Positions 16,297 to 24,185 are shown, numbered from the stretch's first letter. The stretch is DNA of 33,412 nt from an uncultured Alphaproteobacteria bacterium (GCA_937988735.1 CALKHQ010000021.1:1-33412); one strand, 5' to 3'. Numbers and translations are program-made. Notes: a model not told the origin generated them from the letters alone.

Positions 16297-16830
16297 CTAT
16301 TCGACGTCGGCAGCGACCTGGAGGCGGATGATCCGGTCCGGATTCGCCGGCGGCTCGCCCCGGGCGATCATGTCGACATATTCCATGCCGCTGACGACCT
16401 GGCCGAACACGGTGTACTGGCCGTTCAGCCAGCTCGCCTCGTCGAAGCAGATGAAGAACTGGCTGTTGGCGCTGTTCGGGTCAGCCGTGCGCGCCATGCC
16501 CAGCGTGCCGCGCTCGAACGGTGCGTCGCTGAACTCAGCCGGCAGGTCCGGCAGGTCGGAGCCGCCGCGGCCGGTGCCGGTCGGGTCGCCGGTCTGGGCC
16601 ATGAAGCCGTCGATGACCCGATGGAAGATGATGCCGTCATAGAAGCCCGCGCGCGCAAGCTCCTTGATCCGTGCGACATGCTGCGGCGCGAGATCCGGCA
16701 GGAGCTCGATCACCACCCGGCCGTCGTCCAGGTCCATGTAGAGGGTGTTTTCCAAATCCTGTGCCTCTGCGGTTGCGCCGGCGAAGGCGGCCGCGGTGAG
16801 GCCGGCTGCCAGCAGTTTCAGGACGCGCAT
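16297..16830 (-). CDS. Periplasmic cyclophilin-type peptidyl-prolyl isomerase
   Basis: The 177-residue protein begins with a signal peptide: basic M-R-V-L-K, a hydrophobic Ala/Leu/Gly core and a likely cleavage site after A23 (A-E-A before Q-D-L). The mature part is a bacterial cyclophilin with F-H-R-V-I-D-G-F-M-A-Q-T-G-D-P-T-G-T-G, then G-T-L-G-M-A-R and N-S-A-N-S-Q-F-F-I-C-F, which together contain the active-site Arg, Phe, Met and Gln positions. It should speed X-Pro isomerisation of exported proteins. The ATG at 16830 is chosen because the signal peptide starts there; upstream in-frame sequence is not signal-like. It appears to be the first gene of the trpBA–accD–folC transcription unit. 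Confidence 0.93.
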   Translation of the reverse strand: MRVLKLLAAGLTAAAFAGATAEAQDLENTLYMDLDDGRVVIELLPDLAPQHVARIKELARAGFYDGIIFHRVIDGFMAQTGDPTGTGRGGSDLPDLPAEFSDAPFERGTLGMARTADPNSANSQFFICFDEASWLNGQYTVFGQVVSGMEYVDMIARGEPPANPDRIIRLQVAADVE

Positions 16831-16982
16831 TCGTTTCCGTGCCCGTTGGTGGCGATGGCCGGCACCATAGGGCAACCGCCCAAGGGATGGAAGAGCGGCG
16901 GCGGAGAAACGCAAGATCGTGCCTGACACCGCGCCGCCAGCGGGATAACATCCCCCCGCCCTCCAGCAGACGCAGGTTCAGG
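16831..16982. promoter_or_regulatory. Divergent spacer: cyclophilin–trp operon versus DHDPS-family gene
   Basis: This 152-base spacer should hold the main promoter of the minus-strand cyclophilin–trpBA–accD–folC operon and that of the aldolase gene. I found no trp attenuator-like leader peptide (no Trp-codon cluster before a stem-loop) and no clear palindrome by eye. Confidence 0.35.
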
Positions 16983-17894
16983 ATGAGCGTACTCGACCAG
17001 CCCCGCTGGGCCTTCGTGGCCCTGGCGACACCGGTGCATGTGGAGGCCGACGGCGGCCTTGGCCCCGACGTCGGCCGGCTGGCCTCGCTCGCCCGCGACA
17101 TGCTCGCCGCCGGCTGCAACGGCGTGGTGCCCTTCGGCACCACCGGCGAAGGCCCCTGCTTCTCCGTGGCGCAACGCACCGCGACCCTCGACGGGCTGAT
17201 CGCCGCCGGCGTGCCCGCCGACCGCATTATCGTCGGCATCGGCGCGACCGCGCTCGCCGACTCCGTCGCCCTCGCCCGCCACGCGGCCGGCCACGGCTGC
17301 CCGGTGCTGGCGCCGCCGCCCTTCTTCCTGCGCACTGCGGACGAGGCCGGCATCGTCGCCGCCATCGGAAGGCTGGTGGACGAGGTGGCCGACCCGCGCC
17401 TGCGGGTGCTGGTCTACAACATCCCGCAGGTCAGCGGCTTCGCCATCCCGCCCGTCGCGCTGCAGGCGCTGGCGGCGGCCCATCCCGGCATCGTTGTCGC
17501 CGTGAAGGACAGCTGCCCGGTGTGGGAACCGGTGGAGGCCGTGCTGCACGCGCGCGGGCCGCTCCGGATCGCGGTTGGCGCGGAAGCATTCATTGCCCGC
17601 GCCATGGCGCTGGGCGGGGTCGGCACCATCTGCGGCATGGCCAACCTCGCGCCGGCGACCGCAGCGCGCACGGTTGCCGGCGACGCCGGGGCGGCAGCCG
17701 GACTCGCCCGGCTGGCGGCGCTGTTCGAGAATCGCCCGTTCCTGCCGCTGATGAAGGCGGCGCTTGCCGTGCTGCGGGACGATCCTGCGTGGCGCCTGCC
17801 GATGCCGCCGCTCTCGCCGCTCGACCCGCCGGCGGTGGAGGCTGTGGTTGCCCTCGCCCGCGACCTGGAGGCCGCGGCCGCAGCCATGGCCTAG
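16983..17894 (+). CDS. DHDPS / N-acetylneuraminate lyase family aldolase
   Basis: The 303-residue TIM-barrel protein belongs to the family that includes dihydrodipicolinate synthase, N-acetylneuraminate lyase and 2-keto-3-deoxy sugar aldolases. Seen directly: the substrate-carboxylate motif G-T-T-G-E-G at 52–57, the catalytic tyrosine Y145 in V-Y-N-I-P, and the Schiff-base lysine K175 in V-A-V-K-D-S. The K-D-S form and the G-E-G rather than G-E-S motif suggest it is not the housekeeping DapA; the substrate cannot be named. The ATG at 16983 follows an AGG. No sugar-catabolic genes adjoin it. Confidence 0.85.
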   Translation: MSVLDQPRWAFVALATPVHVEADGGLGPDVGRLASLARDMLAAGCNGVVPFGTTGEGPCFSVAQRTATLDGLIAAGVPADRIIVGIGATALADSVALARHAAGHGCPVLAPPPFFLRTADEAGIVAAIGRLVDEVADPRLRVLVYNIPQVSGFAIPPVALQALAAAHPGIVVAVKDSCPVWEPVEAVLHARGPLRIAVGAEAFIARAMALGGVGTICGMANLAPATAARTVAGDAGAAAGLARLAALFENRPFLPLMKAALAVLRDDPAWRLPMPPLSPLDPPAVEAVVALARDLEAAAAAMA

Positions 17895-17921
17895 CGGGAC
17901 CGCAACCGCGGGCGGGACGCG

Positions 17922-18059
17922 TCAGTCGACGGTATCCTCGATCGCGTCCCCGGCTTCCTGGGCATCGCGGCCGACGCCGCGGATCGTGTTGTCGCAGGCC
18001 GTGGCAAACAGCCCCAGCGCAAGCATCGCCAGCACTGCGATCGTCTTCAGTTGCATCAT
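17922..18059 (-). CDS. Entericidin-like small lipoprotein
   Basis: This 45-residue gene is easily missed. The product starts M-M-Q-L-K-T, has a hydrophobic stretch (about 7–19) and an A-T-A-C lipobox with the lipidated Cys at 22. It ends in a short polar tail with the entericidin pattern C-x-N-T-I-R-G-x-G-x-D-x-x-x-A-G-x-A-I. A perfect GAGGAGG lies a few bases upstream of the ATG. Entericidin A/B are small membrane lipoproteins linked in E. coli to stationary-phase bacteriolysis and osmotic control. In alphaproteobacteria single copies are common and their role is unclear. A second ATG three bases in could also start it. It is convergent with the aldolase gene and divergent from the lipid kinase. 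Confidence 0.85.
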   Translation of the reverse strand: MMQLKTIAVLAMLALGLFATACDNTIRGVGRDAQEAGDAIEDTVD

Positions 18060-18202
18060 CGGAAGCTCCTCCTCGTCGGACGTGGGTCAGTCGAGGGCAC
18101 AACGCCGGCGCGTGCGGCGGGTTCCGCCGGCAGCCGCAGCCCGGCCGAAGCGGCGGGAACGGCCGGGCCCGCCCGGGTGTTCGTGCAGCCGGGGAGGCCC
18201 GC

Positions 18203-19141
18203 GTGGACGACGTGACCGAAGCTGCCGCAAGCCCTGTCCAAACGCAGCGCCGGGCGCTGTGCCTGCTGAACCGCAACGCGCGCTCCGGCGACATCGACCC
18301 GGATGCGCTCTCCGGCATCTTCCGCGACGCCGGTCTCGACGTCCGTATCGTCGGCCTCGACGATGAGGCCCCATTGCGCAGCCTCGACGACGGTGTCGAC
18401 TGCGTCATCGTCGGCGGCGGCGACGGCACGATCAACGGGCTCCTGCCCGACCTGCTGGCGCTCGGCCGGCCCGTGGGCATCCTGCCGCTGGGCACGGCCA
18501 ACGATCTCGCCGGCAGCCTCGGCATCCCGCGGTCGCCCGAGGAGGCGGCGGCGGTCATTGCCGCCGGCCATGTCCGCCACATCGACCTCGCCGACATGAC
18601 GGCGACCGGCAGCGACCCGCGCCTGTTCGCCAACGTCGCCATGGTCGGTTTCGGCACCAACGTCGCCCGCGCCCACAAGGGGCCGCGCAAGAAGCTGCTC
18701 GGCATCCTCGCCTATCCGCTGGCCTGGCTCGACGCCTACCGGGAGTCGCGGCCGTTCGAGGTGCGGCTCACCATCGACGACCGGGTGGTGGAGATGCGCG
18801 CGGTGCAGGTGGCGGTCGGCAGCGGCACCCGCCACGGCGGCGGGGTGGTGGTGAGCGAGAAGGCCCGCCATGACGACGGGCTGCTGTGGGTCTATTACGT
18901 CAAGCCGATCCGCTGGTGGGGCTGGCTGGCGCTGATCCCGGCCCTGTTCACCGGCCGCCACCGCCGCGGCGGGCAGTCGGAAGCGCTGAGCGGCCGGCGC
19001 GTGCGGCTGGAGACGGGGCGCCCGCTGCCGGTCGCCGTGGACGGCGAACTCGACGGCACCACGCCCGCAGATTTCGCCGTGCGCCCGCGCGCGCTGCCGG
19101 TGCTGGTGCCGCCGCCCGAGCCGGAACCCTCCGACCGATGA
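18203..19141 (+). CDS. Diacylglycerol kinase / YegS-type lipid kinase
   Basis: The 312-residue protein shows the DAGK catalytic signature: V-I-V-G-G-G-D-G-T at 68–76, then G-I-L-P-L-G-T-A-N-D-L-A at 92–103. It also has the C-terminal V-D-G-E strand of the YegS/BmrU group. It should phosphorylate a lipid (diacylglycerol, phosphatidylglycerol or a sphingoid-like alcohol) at the membrane surface; the substrate is not determined. The start is GTG at 18203 behind GGGAGG; a second GTG lies three codons later. The ORF is open upstream, but the upstream sequence is the antisense of the entericidin region. It overlaps the next gene by four bases (ATGA). Confidence 0.88.
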   Translation: MDDVTEAAASPVQTQRRALCLLNRNARSGDIDPDALSGIFRDAGLDVRIVGLDDEAPLRSLDDGVDCVIVGGGDGTINGLLPDLLALGRPVGILPLGTANDLAGSLGIPRSPEEAAAVIAAGHVRHIDLADMTATGSDPRLFANVAMVGFGTNVARAHKGPRKKLLGILAYPLAWLDAYRESRPFEVRLTIDDRVVEMRAVQVAVGSGTRHGGGVVVSEKARHDDGLLWVYYVKPIRWWGWLALIPALFTGRHRRGGQSEALSGRRVRLETGRPLPVAVDGELDGTTPADFAVRPRALPVLVPPPEPEPSDR

Positions 19142-20202
19142 CGAAGCGCGACAAGCCGGTGAGCCGGGAGGCGCCACCCAGGGGGGACGACCATGATCCC
19201 AACTGGCCGCTGCAGTCGGATCGCGGCCGGTTCGCGCGCCGCCCCGGCGAGATCCCGCTGCGCGGCTGGAAAGACATCCTGCTCCGCGTCTGGAAGGAGA
19301 TCGACGAGGACCGCATCGACCTGGTGGCCGCCGGGGTCGCCTTCTGGCTGATCCTCGGCCTGTTTCCGGCGCTGGGCGCGATCGTCGCCGTCTACGGCCT
19401 CATCGCCGACCCGGCCACGCTGCGCGACCATCTCGCCAGCCTGGACGGCATCGTCCCGGACGGCGGGATGGAGGTGCTCGAGGACCAGGTGAACCGGCTG
19501 ATCGAGCAGAACGACAGCAGCCTCAGCCTCGCCGCGCTGCTGGGCTTCCTCATCGCGATCTGGAGCACCAACACCGCGATGAAGGCCCTGTTCTCCGCAC
19601 TGAACGTCGCCTATGGCGAGCGCGAGAAGCGCGGGTGGATCGGGCTCACCCTGCTCACGCTGATGTTCACCGTCGCTGCGCTGGTGCTCGCCGTGCTGCT
19701 GCTGGCGGTGATTGCCGCCGTTCCGCTCGCGCTCGAGTTCCTGCGGCTGCCGTCCGACGTCGAGTGGATCATCTTCTTCGTCCGCTGGCCGCTGATGGTG
19801 GTGCTGGTGATGGCGGGGCTGGCGATCCTCTACCGCTACGGGCCCAGCCGCCGCGATGCCAAGTGGCGCTGGGTCACCTGGGGCAGCGCGCTCACTGCCG
19901 TGATCTGGCTGGTGGTCTCGATCGGCTACTCCTGGTACCTCGCCAACTTCACCAGCTACGACCGCACCTACGGCTCGCTGGGCGCGGTCGTCGGCTTCAT
20001 GATGTGGATCTGGGTGTCGGTGCTGGTGATGCTGGTCGGCGCCGAGCTCAATGCCGAGATGGAGCACCAGACGGCGGTCGATTCGACGACGTCGGAGCCG
20101 TCACGCCCCCTCGGCCGCCGCGGCGCGCGGATGGCAGACACCGTCGGAGCCGCCGCCGATGCCTCCGGCGGCGACGACGAGCCCGCTCAGCCGAAGCGGT
20201 AG
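19138..20202 (+). CDS. YihY/BrkB family inner-membrane protein
   Basis: The 354-residue protein has a polar N-terminus (about 60 residues) and the YihY/BrkB domain with about six membrane helices (about 64–90, 131–145, 168–198, 210–231, 250–270 and 281–303). The family signatures visible are A-A-G-V-A-F-W-L-I-L-G-L-F-P-A-L, the A-I-W-S-T-N-T-A-M-K-A-L-F block, and the closing G-A-E-L-N-A-E. Once annotated as RNase BN, the family is now regarded as membrane proteins of unclear, perhaps transport, function. The last 45 residues are low-complexity and polar. It is translationally coupled to the lipid kinase, and its 3' end overlaps the convergent dioxygenase remnant by 16 bases. Confidence 0.9.
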   Translation: MTKRDKPVSREAPPRGDDHDPNWPLQSDRGRFARRPGEIPLRGWKDILLRVWKEIDEDRIDLVAAGVAFWLILGLFPALGAIVAVYGLIADPATLRDHLASLDGIVPDGGMEVLEDQVNRLIEQNDSSLSLAALLGFLIAIWSTNTAMKALFSALNVAYGEREKRGWIGLTLLTLMFTVAALVLAVLLLAVIAAVPLALEFLRLPSDVEWIIFFVRWPLMVVLVMAGLAILYRYGPSRRDAKWRWVTWGSALTAVIWLVVSIGYSWYLANFTSYDRTYGSLGAVVGFMMWIWVSVLVMLVGAELNAEMEHQTAVDSTTSEPSRPLGRRGARMADTVGAAADASGGDDEPAQPKR

Positions 20203-21002
20203 CCCGAGACCGGCTTGCCGGCCATCACGTCGGCGTAGTCGCGGCGGCCCGGGTCGGCGCCGGCCGCGCCCGCCGCCACCATCAGCGGCAGCAGATGGTC
20301 CTCCCGCGGGTGGCTCGCCCGGGCCCCCGGCGCGGCGGCCTAGGCCACCAGCCGCCGCTCGCGCTCACCCGGATCCGCTTCCACCGCTTCCGTGAGCCAG
20401 GCGTCGAACGCCCGGGCAGCGGCAAGGTGCTCCGGGTCCTGGCTCAGCATTGCCGGCAGGTTGTGATAGCTGAGCCCGCTGCCGACGATCAGCACCCCCT
20501 CGTCGCGCAGCGGCGCCAGCGCGCGTCCCAGCGCGATATGGGCCGCCGGATCGAGGCTGTGCAGCATCGAAAGCTGCAGCACCGGCATGTCCGCCCGGGG
20601 GTAGATCAGCATGAACGGAATGAAGACGCCGTGGTCGAAGCCGCGGCCTGGATCCTCGCCGCTGGGGAAGCCCGCCTCCGCCAGCAGGGCGCGGACCCGC
20701 GGCGCCAGGTCCGGCGCGCCCGGCGCCGGCCAGCGCAGCCGGTAGGTGTGCTCCGGAAAGCCGTAGTAGTCGTACAGCAGCGGCGGGTGCGCGCCGGTGT
20801 TGACGGTCGCCTGCTCCTCCTCCCAGTGGCCGGAGACGACCAGCACGGCCCGCGGCCGCGCCGGCAGGCTGGCGTCGATCCCCCCGAGATGGGCGGCGAG
20901 CCGGTCCCAGAACGGCTGGGGCGCCAGCCGCGACATGTCCATGAACGGCCACGGCCCTCCGCCATGGGAAATGAACAGGGTGGGCTGGCGGGATGCGGTC
21001 AT
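20187..21002 (-). pseudogene. 4,5-DOPA-extradiol-dioxygenase-like gene with internal in-frame TAG
   Basis: The frame gives 220 residues of a class III extradiol (LigB/DODA/YgiD) dioxygenase: I-S-H-G-G-G with H13, V-V-S-G-H-W with H59, and D-H-G-V-F-I-P with H124. It then meets TAG at 20340–20342. After that single stop the same frame continues for 50 family-like residues (A-S-H-P-R-E-D-H-L-L-P-L-M, then D-V-M-A-G-K-P-V-S-G-Y-R-F) to TGA at 20187. In relatives the interrupted position is, as I recall, a tryptophan, so one TGG-to-TAG change explains it. The lost tail carries conserved histidines, at least one of them an expected metal ligand, so the 220-residue product is probably inactive. A sequencing error or stop readthrough are alternatives. 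It lies 63 bases downstream of znuA on the same strand. Confidence 0.85.
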
Positions 21003-21065
21003 GACGGGGCCTCGACGCTTTCCCGCATCAGATCGCGCCGCCCGCGCCGAAGATCAAGCATCCGC

Positions 21066-22022
21066 TCAGCCGCCGAGACAATCGGCCAGGGAGCGGGCAT
21101 TGGCGCGCATCAGGTCGAAATAGAGTTCCGGCCCGTTCTCCAGTTCCGCCCCCAGCGTGTCGAGCACGGCAGTCCGCCCCGGCAGCCCCTCGGTCACCGT
21201 CGCCACCAGCGCCGAGGGGTACTGCGGCTCGGCGAACACGCAGACCGCGCCCAGGCCCGCGATCCGCTCGCGGATTTCCTGCAGCCGTGCGGCGCCGGGC
21301 TGGACCTCCGGCCCGACGGTGATCGCGCCGACGCCGGCAAGCCCGTAGCGATGCTCCAGATACTGGTAGCCGTCGTGGAACACGACGAACGGCCGCTCCG
21401 CCACCGGAGCCAGCAGGGCCGCGATCTCCGCGTCGAGCGCCCGGAGTGCCGCCCGCGTCGTTTCGGCATTTGCCCGGTAAACCCCGGCGTGCGCCGGATC
21501 GGCCTCGGCGAGCGCCTCCGCGATCGCCGTCACCAGCACCCCTGCGTTGGCCGGATCGAGCCAGACGTGCGGGTCGAAGGTCGCGAGACGGTCGTGGTCG
21601 TGATCGTGCTCATCATGATCGTGGCCGCCGTGGGCGTGGGCGTCCCAGGTGGCGCCCGTGCGCACCGGCAGACGGGTGAGACCGGGCACGTCGCCCAGCG
21701 TCACGACCGTGGCGTCGGCGGCGATGCTGGCAAGGGTGTCGGAAAGGAAGGTCTCCAGCCCCTCGCCGAACCAGAACACCACCGCCGCCTCCTGCAGCGC
21801 CACCGCTTCCGACGGCCGGATGCTGTAGCTGTGTTCGGAGCCGCCGCGCGAGAGGATCAGCCCCGGCTCGCCGACGCCGGCCATCACGCCGGCGACCAGC
21901 GAATGCAGCGGCTTGATCGAGACCACCACCGACGGCGCGTCCGACGCGGCAGCGGCGCCGCCGGCGAGGCTCGCGACCGCGAGGGCGGCCGCGGAACAGG
22001 CGGAACGCAGGCGAAGGGGCAT
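21066..22022 (-). CDS. znuA: High-affinity zinc ABC transporter, periplasmic binding protein ZnuA
   Basis: ZnuA captures periplasmic Zn2+ and delivers it to ZnuB. The 318-residue protein has a signal peptide (cleavage about residue 26), the three cluster A-I zinc histidines H64 (S-E-H-S-Y), H152 (D-P-H-V-W-L-D-P) and H216 (F-H-D-G-Y-Q-Y), and a mobile His/Asp-rich loop at 129–143 typical of zinc rather than manganese carriers. A GGGAG three bases before the ATG at 22022 supports the start. It is divergent from znuC across 73 bases that contain a Zur-type palindrome. Confidence 0.95.
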   Translation of the reverse strand: MPLRLRSACSAAALAVASLAGGAAAASDAPSVVVSIKPLHSLVAGVMAGVGEPGLILSRGGSEHSYSIRPSEAVALQEAAVVFWFGEGLETFLSDTLASIAADATVVTLGDVPGLTRLPVRTGATWDAHAHGGHDHDEHDHDHDRLATFDPHVWLDPANAGVLVTAIAEALAEADPAHAGVYRANAETTRAALRALDAEIAALLAPVAERPFVVFHDGYQYLEHRYGLAGVGAITVGPEVQPGAARLQEIRERIAGLGAVCVFAEPQYPSALVATVTEGLPGRTAVLDTLGAELENGPELYFDLMRANARSLADCLGG

Positions 22023-22034
22023 CGGCTCCCGTCC

Positions 22035-22064
22035 TTGCCGGTTGGTGGGCGAAGGTGTTATGCT
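22035..22064 (+). promoter_or_regulatory. Predicted znuCB-zur promoter
   Basis: A candidate -35 TTGCCG (22035–22040) and -10 TATGCT (22059–22064) are 18 bases apart, with the -10 inside the Zur palindrome. The expected transcript start near 22071 is only a few bases from the first ATG (22075). This favours the ATG at 22096 as the translation start of znuC. Confidence 0.5.
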
Positions 22065-22069
22065 ATAAC
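22057..22069. promoter_or_regulatory. Zur operator (GTTAT-N3-ATAAC palindrome)
   Basis: An inverted repeat GTTAT-GCT-ATAAC sits in the middle of the znuA/znuC spacer and matches the alphaproteobacterial Zur-box core (GTTATA-type half sites). It lies on both predicted -10 elements, so Zur–Zn binding would shut off znuA and znuCB-zur together. The zur gene itself is in the regulated unit, implying autoregulation. The match is read directly; the regulation is inferred from the family. Confidence 0.85.
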
Positions 22070-22089
22070 GTCTCATGATACGCGGACAA
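22062..22089 (-). promoter_or_regulatory. Predicted znuA promoter
   Basis: On the minus strand TTGTCC (22084–22089) and TATAGC (22062–22067) are separated by 16 bases, a plausible sigma-70 promoter. It overlaps both the Zur palindrome and the divergent znuC promoter. Confidence 0.45.
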
Positions 22090-22095
22090 GCACGC

Positions 22096-22923
22096 ATGAC
22101 GGTCGCAGGGCACGCGACGGCGACGCTTCCCAGCACCCCACGCCCTGCCGCGCCGGCGGCAGGCCAGCCGCCGCTGCTGGTCGCCGCGCGCGGGCTCGGC
22201 GTGAAGCGGGAGGGGCGCTGGCTGGTGCGCCACGTGGACCTCGCCCTGCACCAGGGCGAGATCCTGACGCTGATCGGGCCGAACGGCGCGGGCAAGTCCA
22301 CCACCGCCCGGGCGCTGCTCGGGCTGATCCGCCCGGATGCCGGCACCGTGGAGCGGGCCCGGGGACTTGCGGTCGGCTACGTACCGCAGAGGCTGACCCT
22401 CGACTGGACGCTGCCGCTCACCGTCCGCCGGCTGATGACCCTGACCGGCCGGCACCCGAGGGCGGACATCGAACGCGCGCTGGCTCAGGTCGGCATCGGC
22501 CACCTCGCCGACGCCCGGGTCCAGACGCTCTCCGGCGGCGAGTTCCAGCGGGCGCTGCTCGCCCGTGCCATCATCCGCCGGCCGCAGCTCCTGGTGCTGG
22601 ACGAGCCGGTGCAGAACGTGGACTTCAGCGGCGAGATCGCGCTCTACGAGCTGATCCGGGGGCTGCGCGACGAGCTGGGCTGCGGCATCCTGCTCATCTC
22701 CCACGACCTGCACATCGTGATGGCGCACACCGACACCGTGCTCTGCCTCAACGGCCATGTCTGCTGCCACGGAACGCCGCAGGCGGTGACCGAGAGCCCC
22801 GAATACCGCCGCCTGTTCGGAGTCCGCGCGTCGGGCACGCTGGCGGTCTACCGCCACCACCACGACCACATCCACCGCGCCGACGGCTCGGTCGTCCACC
22901 TGCCGCCGCCGGAGGAATCGTGA
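22096..22923 (+). CDS. znuC: Zinc ABC transporter, ATP-binding protein ZnuC
   Basis: ZnuC powers zinc uptake through ZnuB. The 275-residue protein has Walker A G-P-N-G-A-G-K-S-T at 61–69, Q-loop in Y-V-P-Q-R, signature L-S-G-G-E-F-Q-R at 145–152, Walker B L-L-V-L-D-E-P at 165–171 and the switch histidine in I-S-H-D-L-H. D-E-P-V-Q-N-V-D is typical of ZnuC. The C-terminus has a His-rich H-H-H-D-H-I-H tail, a feature of zinc-handling ATPases. An ATG at 22075 would add seven residues but lies almost on the predicted transcript start. Confidence 0.94.
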   Translation: MTVAGHATATLPSTPRPAAPAAGQPPLLVAARGLGVKREGRWLVRHVDLALHQGEILTLIGPNGAGKSTTARALLGLIRPDAGTVERARGLAVGYVPQRLTLDWTLPLTVRRLMTLTGRHPRADIERALAQVGIGHLADARVQTLSGGEFQRALLARAIIRRPQLLVLDEPVQNVDFSGEIALYELIRGLRDELGCGILLISHDLHIVMAHTDTVLCLNGHVCCHGTPQAVTESPEYRRLFGVRASGTLAVYRHHHDHIHRADGSVVHLPPPEES

Positions 22924-22953
22924 GCATGAGGGGACGGCGCCGGGTGAGCCGCG

Positions 22954-23772
22954 ATGCTTGACGACTTCTTCGTGCGCGCGCTGATCGCCGGGATCGGGGT
23001 GGCGCTGGTCGCGGGGCCGCTGGGCTGTTTCATCGTCTGGCGCCGGATGGCCTATTTCGGCGACACCATGGCCCATTCCGCGCTGCTGGGCATCGCGCTG
23101 GGCGTACTGATCGACATGGACCAGATGCTGGGCGTGTTCGCCGTGGTCGCGGTGACCGCGCTGGCCCTGGTGGCGCTGCAGCGGCAGCGGGCGCTGCCGA
23201 CCGACGCGCTGCTCGGCATCCTCGCCCATTCGACCCTCTCGCTGGGCCTGGTGCTGGTGGCCCTGATGGTGTGGGTGCGGATGGACCTGGCCGGCTATCT
23301 CTTCGGCGACATCCTCGCGGTCTCGCGCGGCGACCTTGCCGTGATCTGGGGCGGCGGCCTCGCCATCCTCGCGGTGCTCGCGACGATCTGGCGGCCGCTG
23401 CTGGCGGCGACCGTCAGCGCCGACATCGCCGAGGCCGAGGAGATGCGGCCGGGCCACGCCAACCTCGTGTTCATGGTCCTGCTCGCGGCCGTGGTCGCGA
23501 TCGCGATGAAGATCGTCGGCATCCTGCTGATCACGTCGCTGCTGATCATCCCGGCGGCGACCGCCCGCCGCTTCGCGCCGACGCCGGAGGCCATGGCGGT
23601 GATCGCGACCGGGCTCGGCGCGGTGGCGGTGACCGGCGGCCTCTACGCCTCGCTCGGGTTCGACACTCCGTCGGGGCCATCAATCGTGACTGCGGCCTTC
23701 GTGCTGTTCCTGCTGAGCCTGCTGCCGCCGGCGGTCGCGCGGCTGCGGACGGCGAAGGAGGCCCGGCCGTGA
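22954..23772 (+). CDS. znuB: Zinc ABC transporter permease ZnuB
   Basis: ZnuB is the membrane channel of the ZnuABC importer. The 272-residue protein has about eight hydrophobic segments and the ABC-3 family motifs G-C-F-I-V-W-R-R-M-A-Y-F-G-D-T-M-A-H-S-A-L-L-G. It also has A-H-S-T-L-S-L-G-L-V, G-Y-L-F-G-D-I-L and I-I-P-A-A-T-A-R near the cytoplasmic face. It follows znuC after 30 bases and overlaps zur by four bases (GTGA). Confidence 0.95.
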   Translation: MLDDFFVRALIAGIGVALVAGPLGCFIVWRRMAYFGDTMAHSALLGIALGVLIDMDQMLGVFAVVAVTALALVALQRQRALPTDALLGILAHSTLSLGLVLVALMVWVRMDLAGYLFGDILAVSRGDLAVIWGGGLAILAVLATIWRPLLAATVSADIAEAEEMRPGHANLVFMVLLAAVVAIAMKIVGILLITSLLIIPAATARRFAPTPEAMAVIATGLGAVAVTGGLYASLGFDTPSGPSIVTAAFVLFLLSLLPPAVARLRTAKEARP

Positions 23773-24185
23773 CCCGGACGGGCGAGCCGCTCACCCGCAA
23801 CCAGCAGCTCGTGCTCGACCGGCTGGTCACTTCCGGCACGCCGCTCAGTGCCTATGCGCTCCTGGATGCGCTGCGGGGCGAAGGGCTGCGCGCGCCGCCG
23901 CAGGTCTACCGCGCGCTTGACAAGCTGGTGGAGGCGGGGCTCGTCCACCGCATCGAGAGCCTCAACGCCTTCGTCGCCTGCGCCGTCCCGGCCGCCCACG
24001 GCGGAGAGACCATCCTGTTCATGCTGTGCGAGCGCTGCGGCGCGGTGGACGAGTTCGCCGACGAGGAGGTCGCCCGCCGGCTCGACCGCCTCGCCCGCGA
24101 TCGCGGCTTCCGTGCTGAGAACCGCATCGTCGAGATCCGCGGCAGCTGCAGCGACTGCGCCCGCGGCGGGGACGACCGACCATGA
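23769..24185 (+). CDS. zur: Zinc uptake regulator Zur (Fur family)
   Basis: The 138-residue protein is a Fur-family repressor: winged-helix N-terminus (about 8–65, with P-P-Q-V-Y-R-A-L-D-K-L-V-E-A-G-L-V as the recognition region), then a dimerisation domain. The structural zinc site is visible as C87-x2-C90 and C127-x2-C130. The His-rich regulatory loop found in many Zur proteins is short here (A-A-H-G-G-E). It starts at GTG, overlapping the znuB stop. Genomic context with znuABC and the operator makes Zur far more likely than Fur. The TGA overlaps the next gene's ATG. Confidence 0.93.
   Translation: MTRTGEPLTRNQQLVLDRLVTSGTPLSAYALLDALRGEGLRAPPQVYRALDKLVEAGLVHRIESLNAFVACAVPAAHGGETILFMLCERCGAVDEFADEEVARRLDRLARDRGFRAENRIVEIRGSCSDCARGGDDRP

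Noticed and set aside
16831..16982. Trp attenuator or leader peptide for trpBA
   Set aside because: There is no short frame with clustered Trp codons and no terminator/antiterminator pair, and the first gene of the unit is a cyclophilin.
19635..22961. A 1108-codon open frame on the plus strand
   Set aside because: It crosses yihY, the dioxygenase remnant, znuA and znuC in wrong frames. Its product is Arg/Pro/Gly/His-rich with no family signature, as expected for shadow frames in GC-rich DNA.
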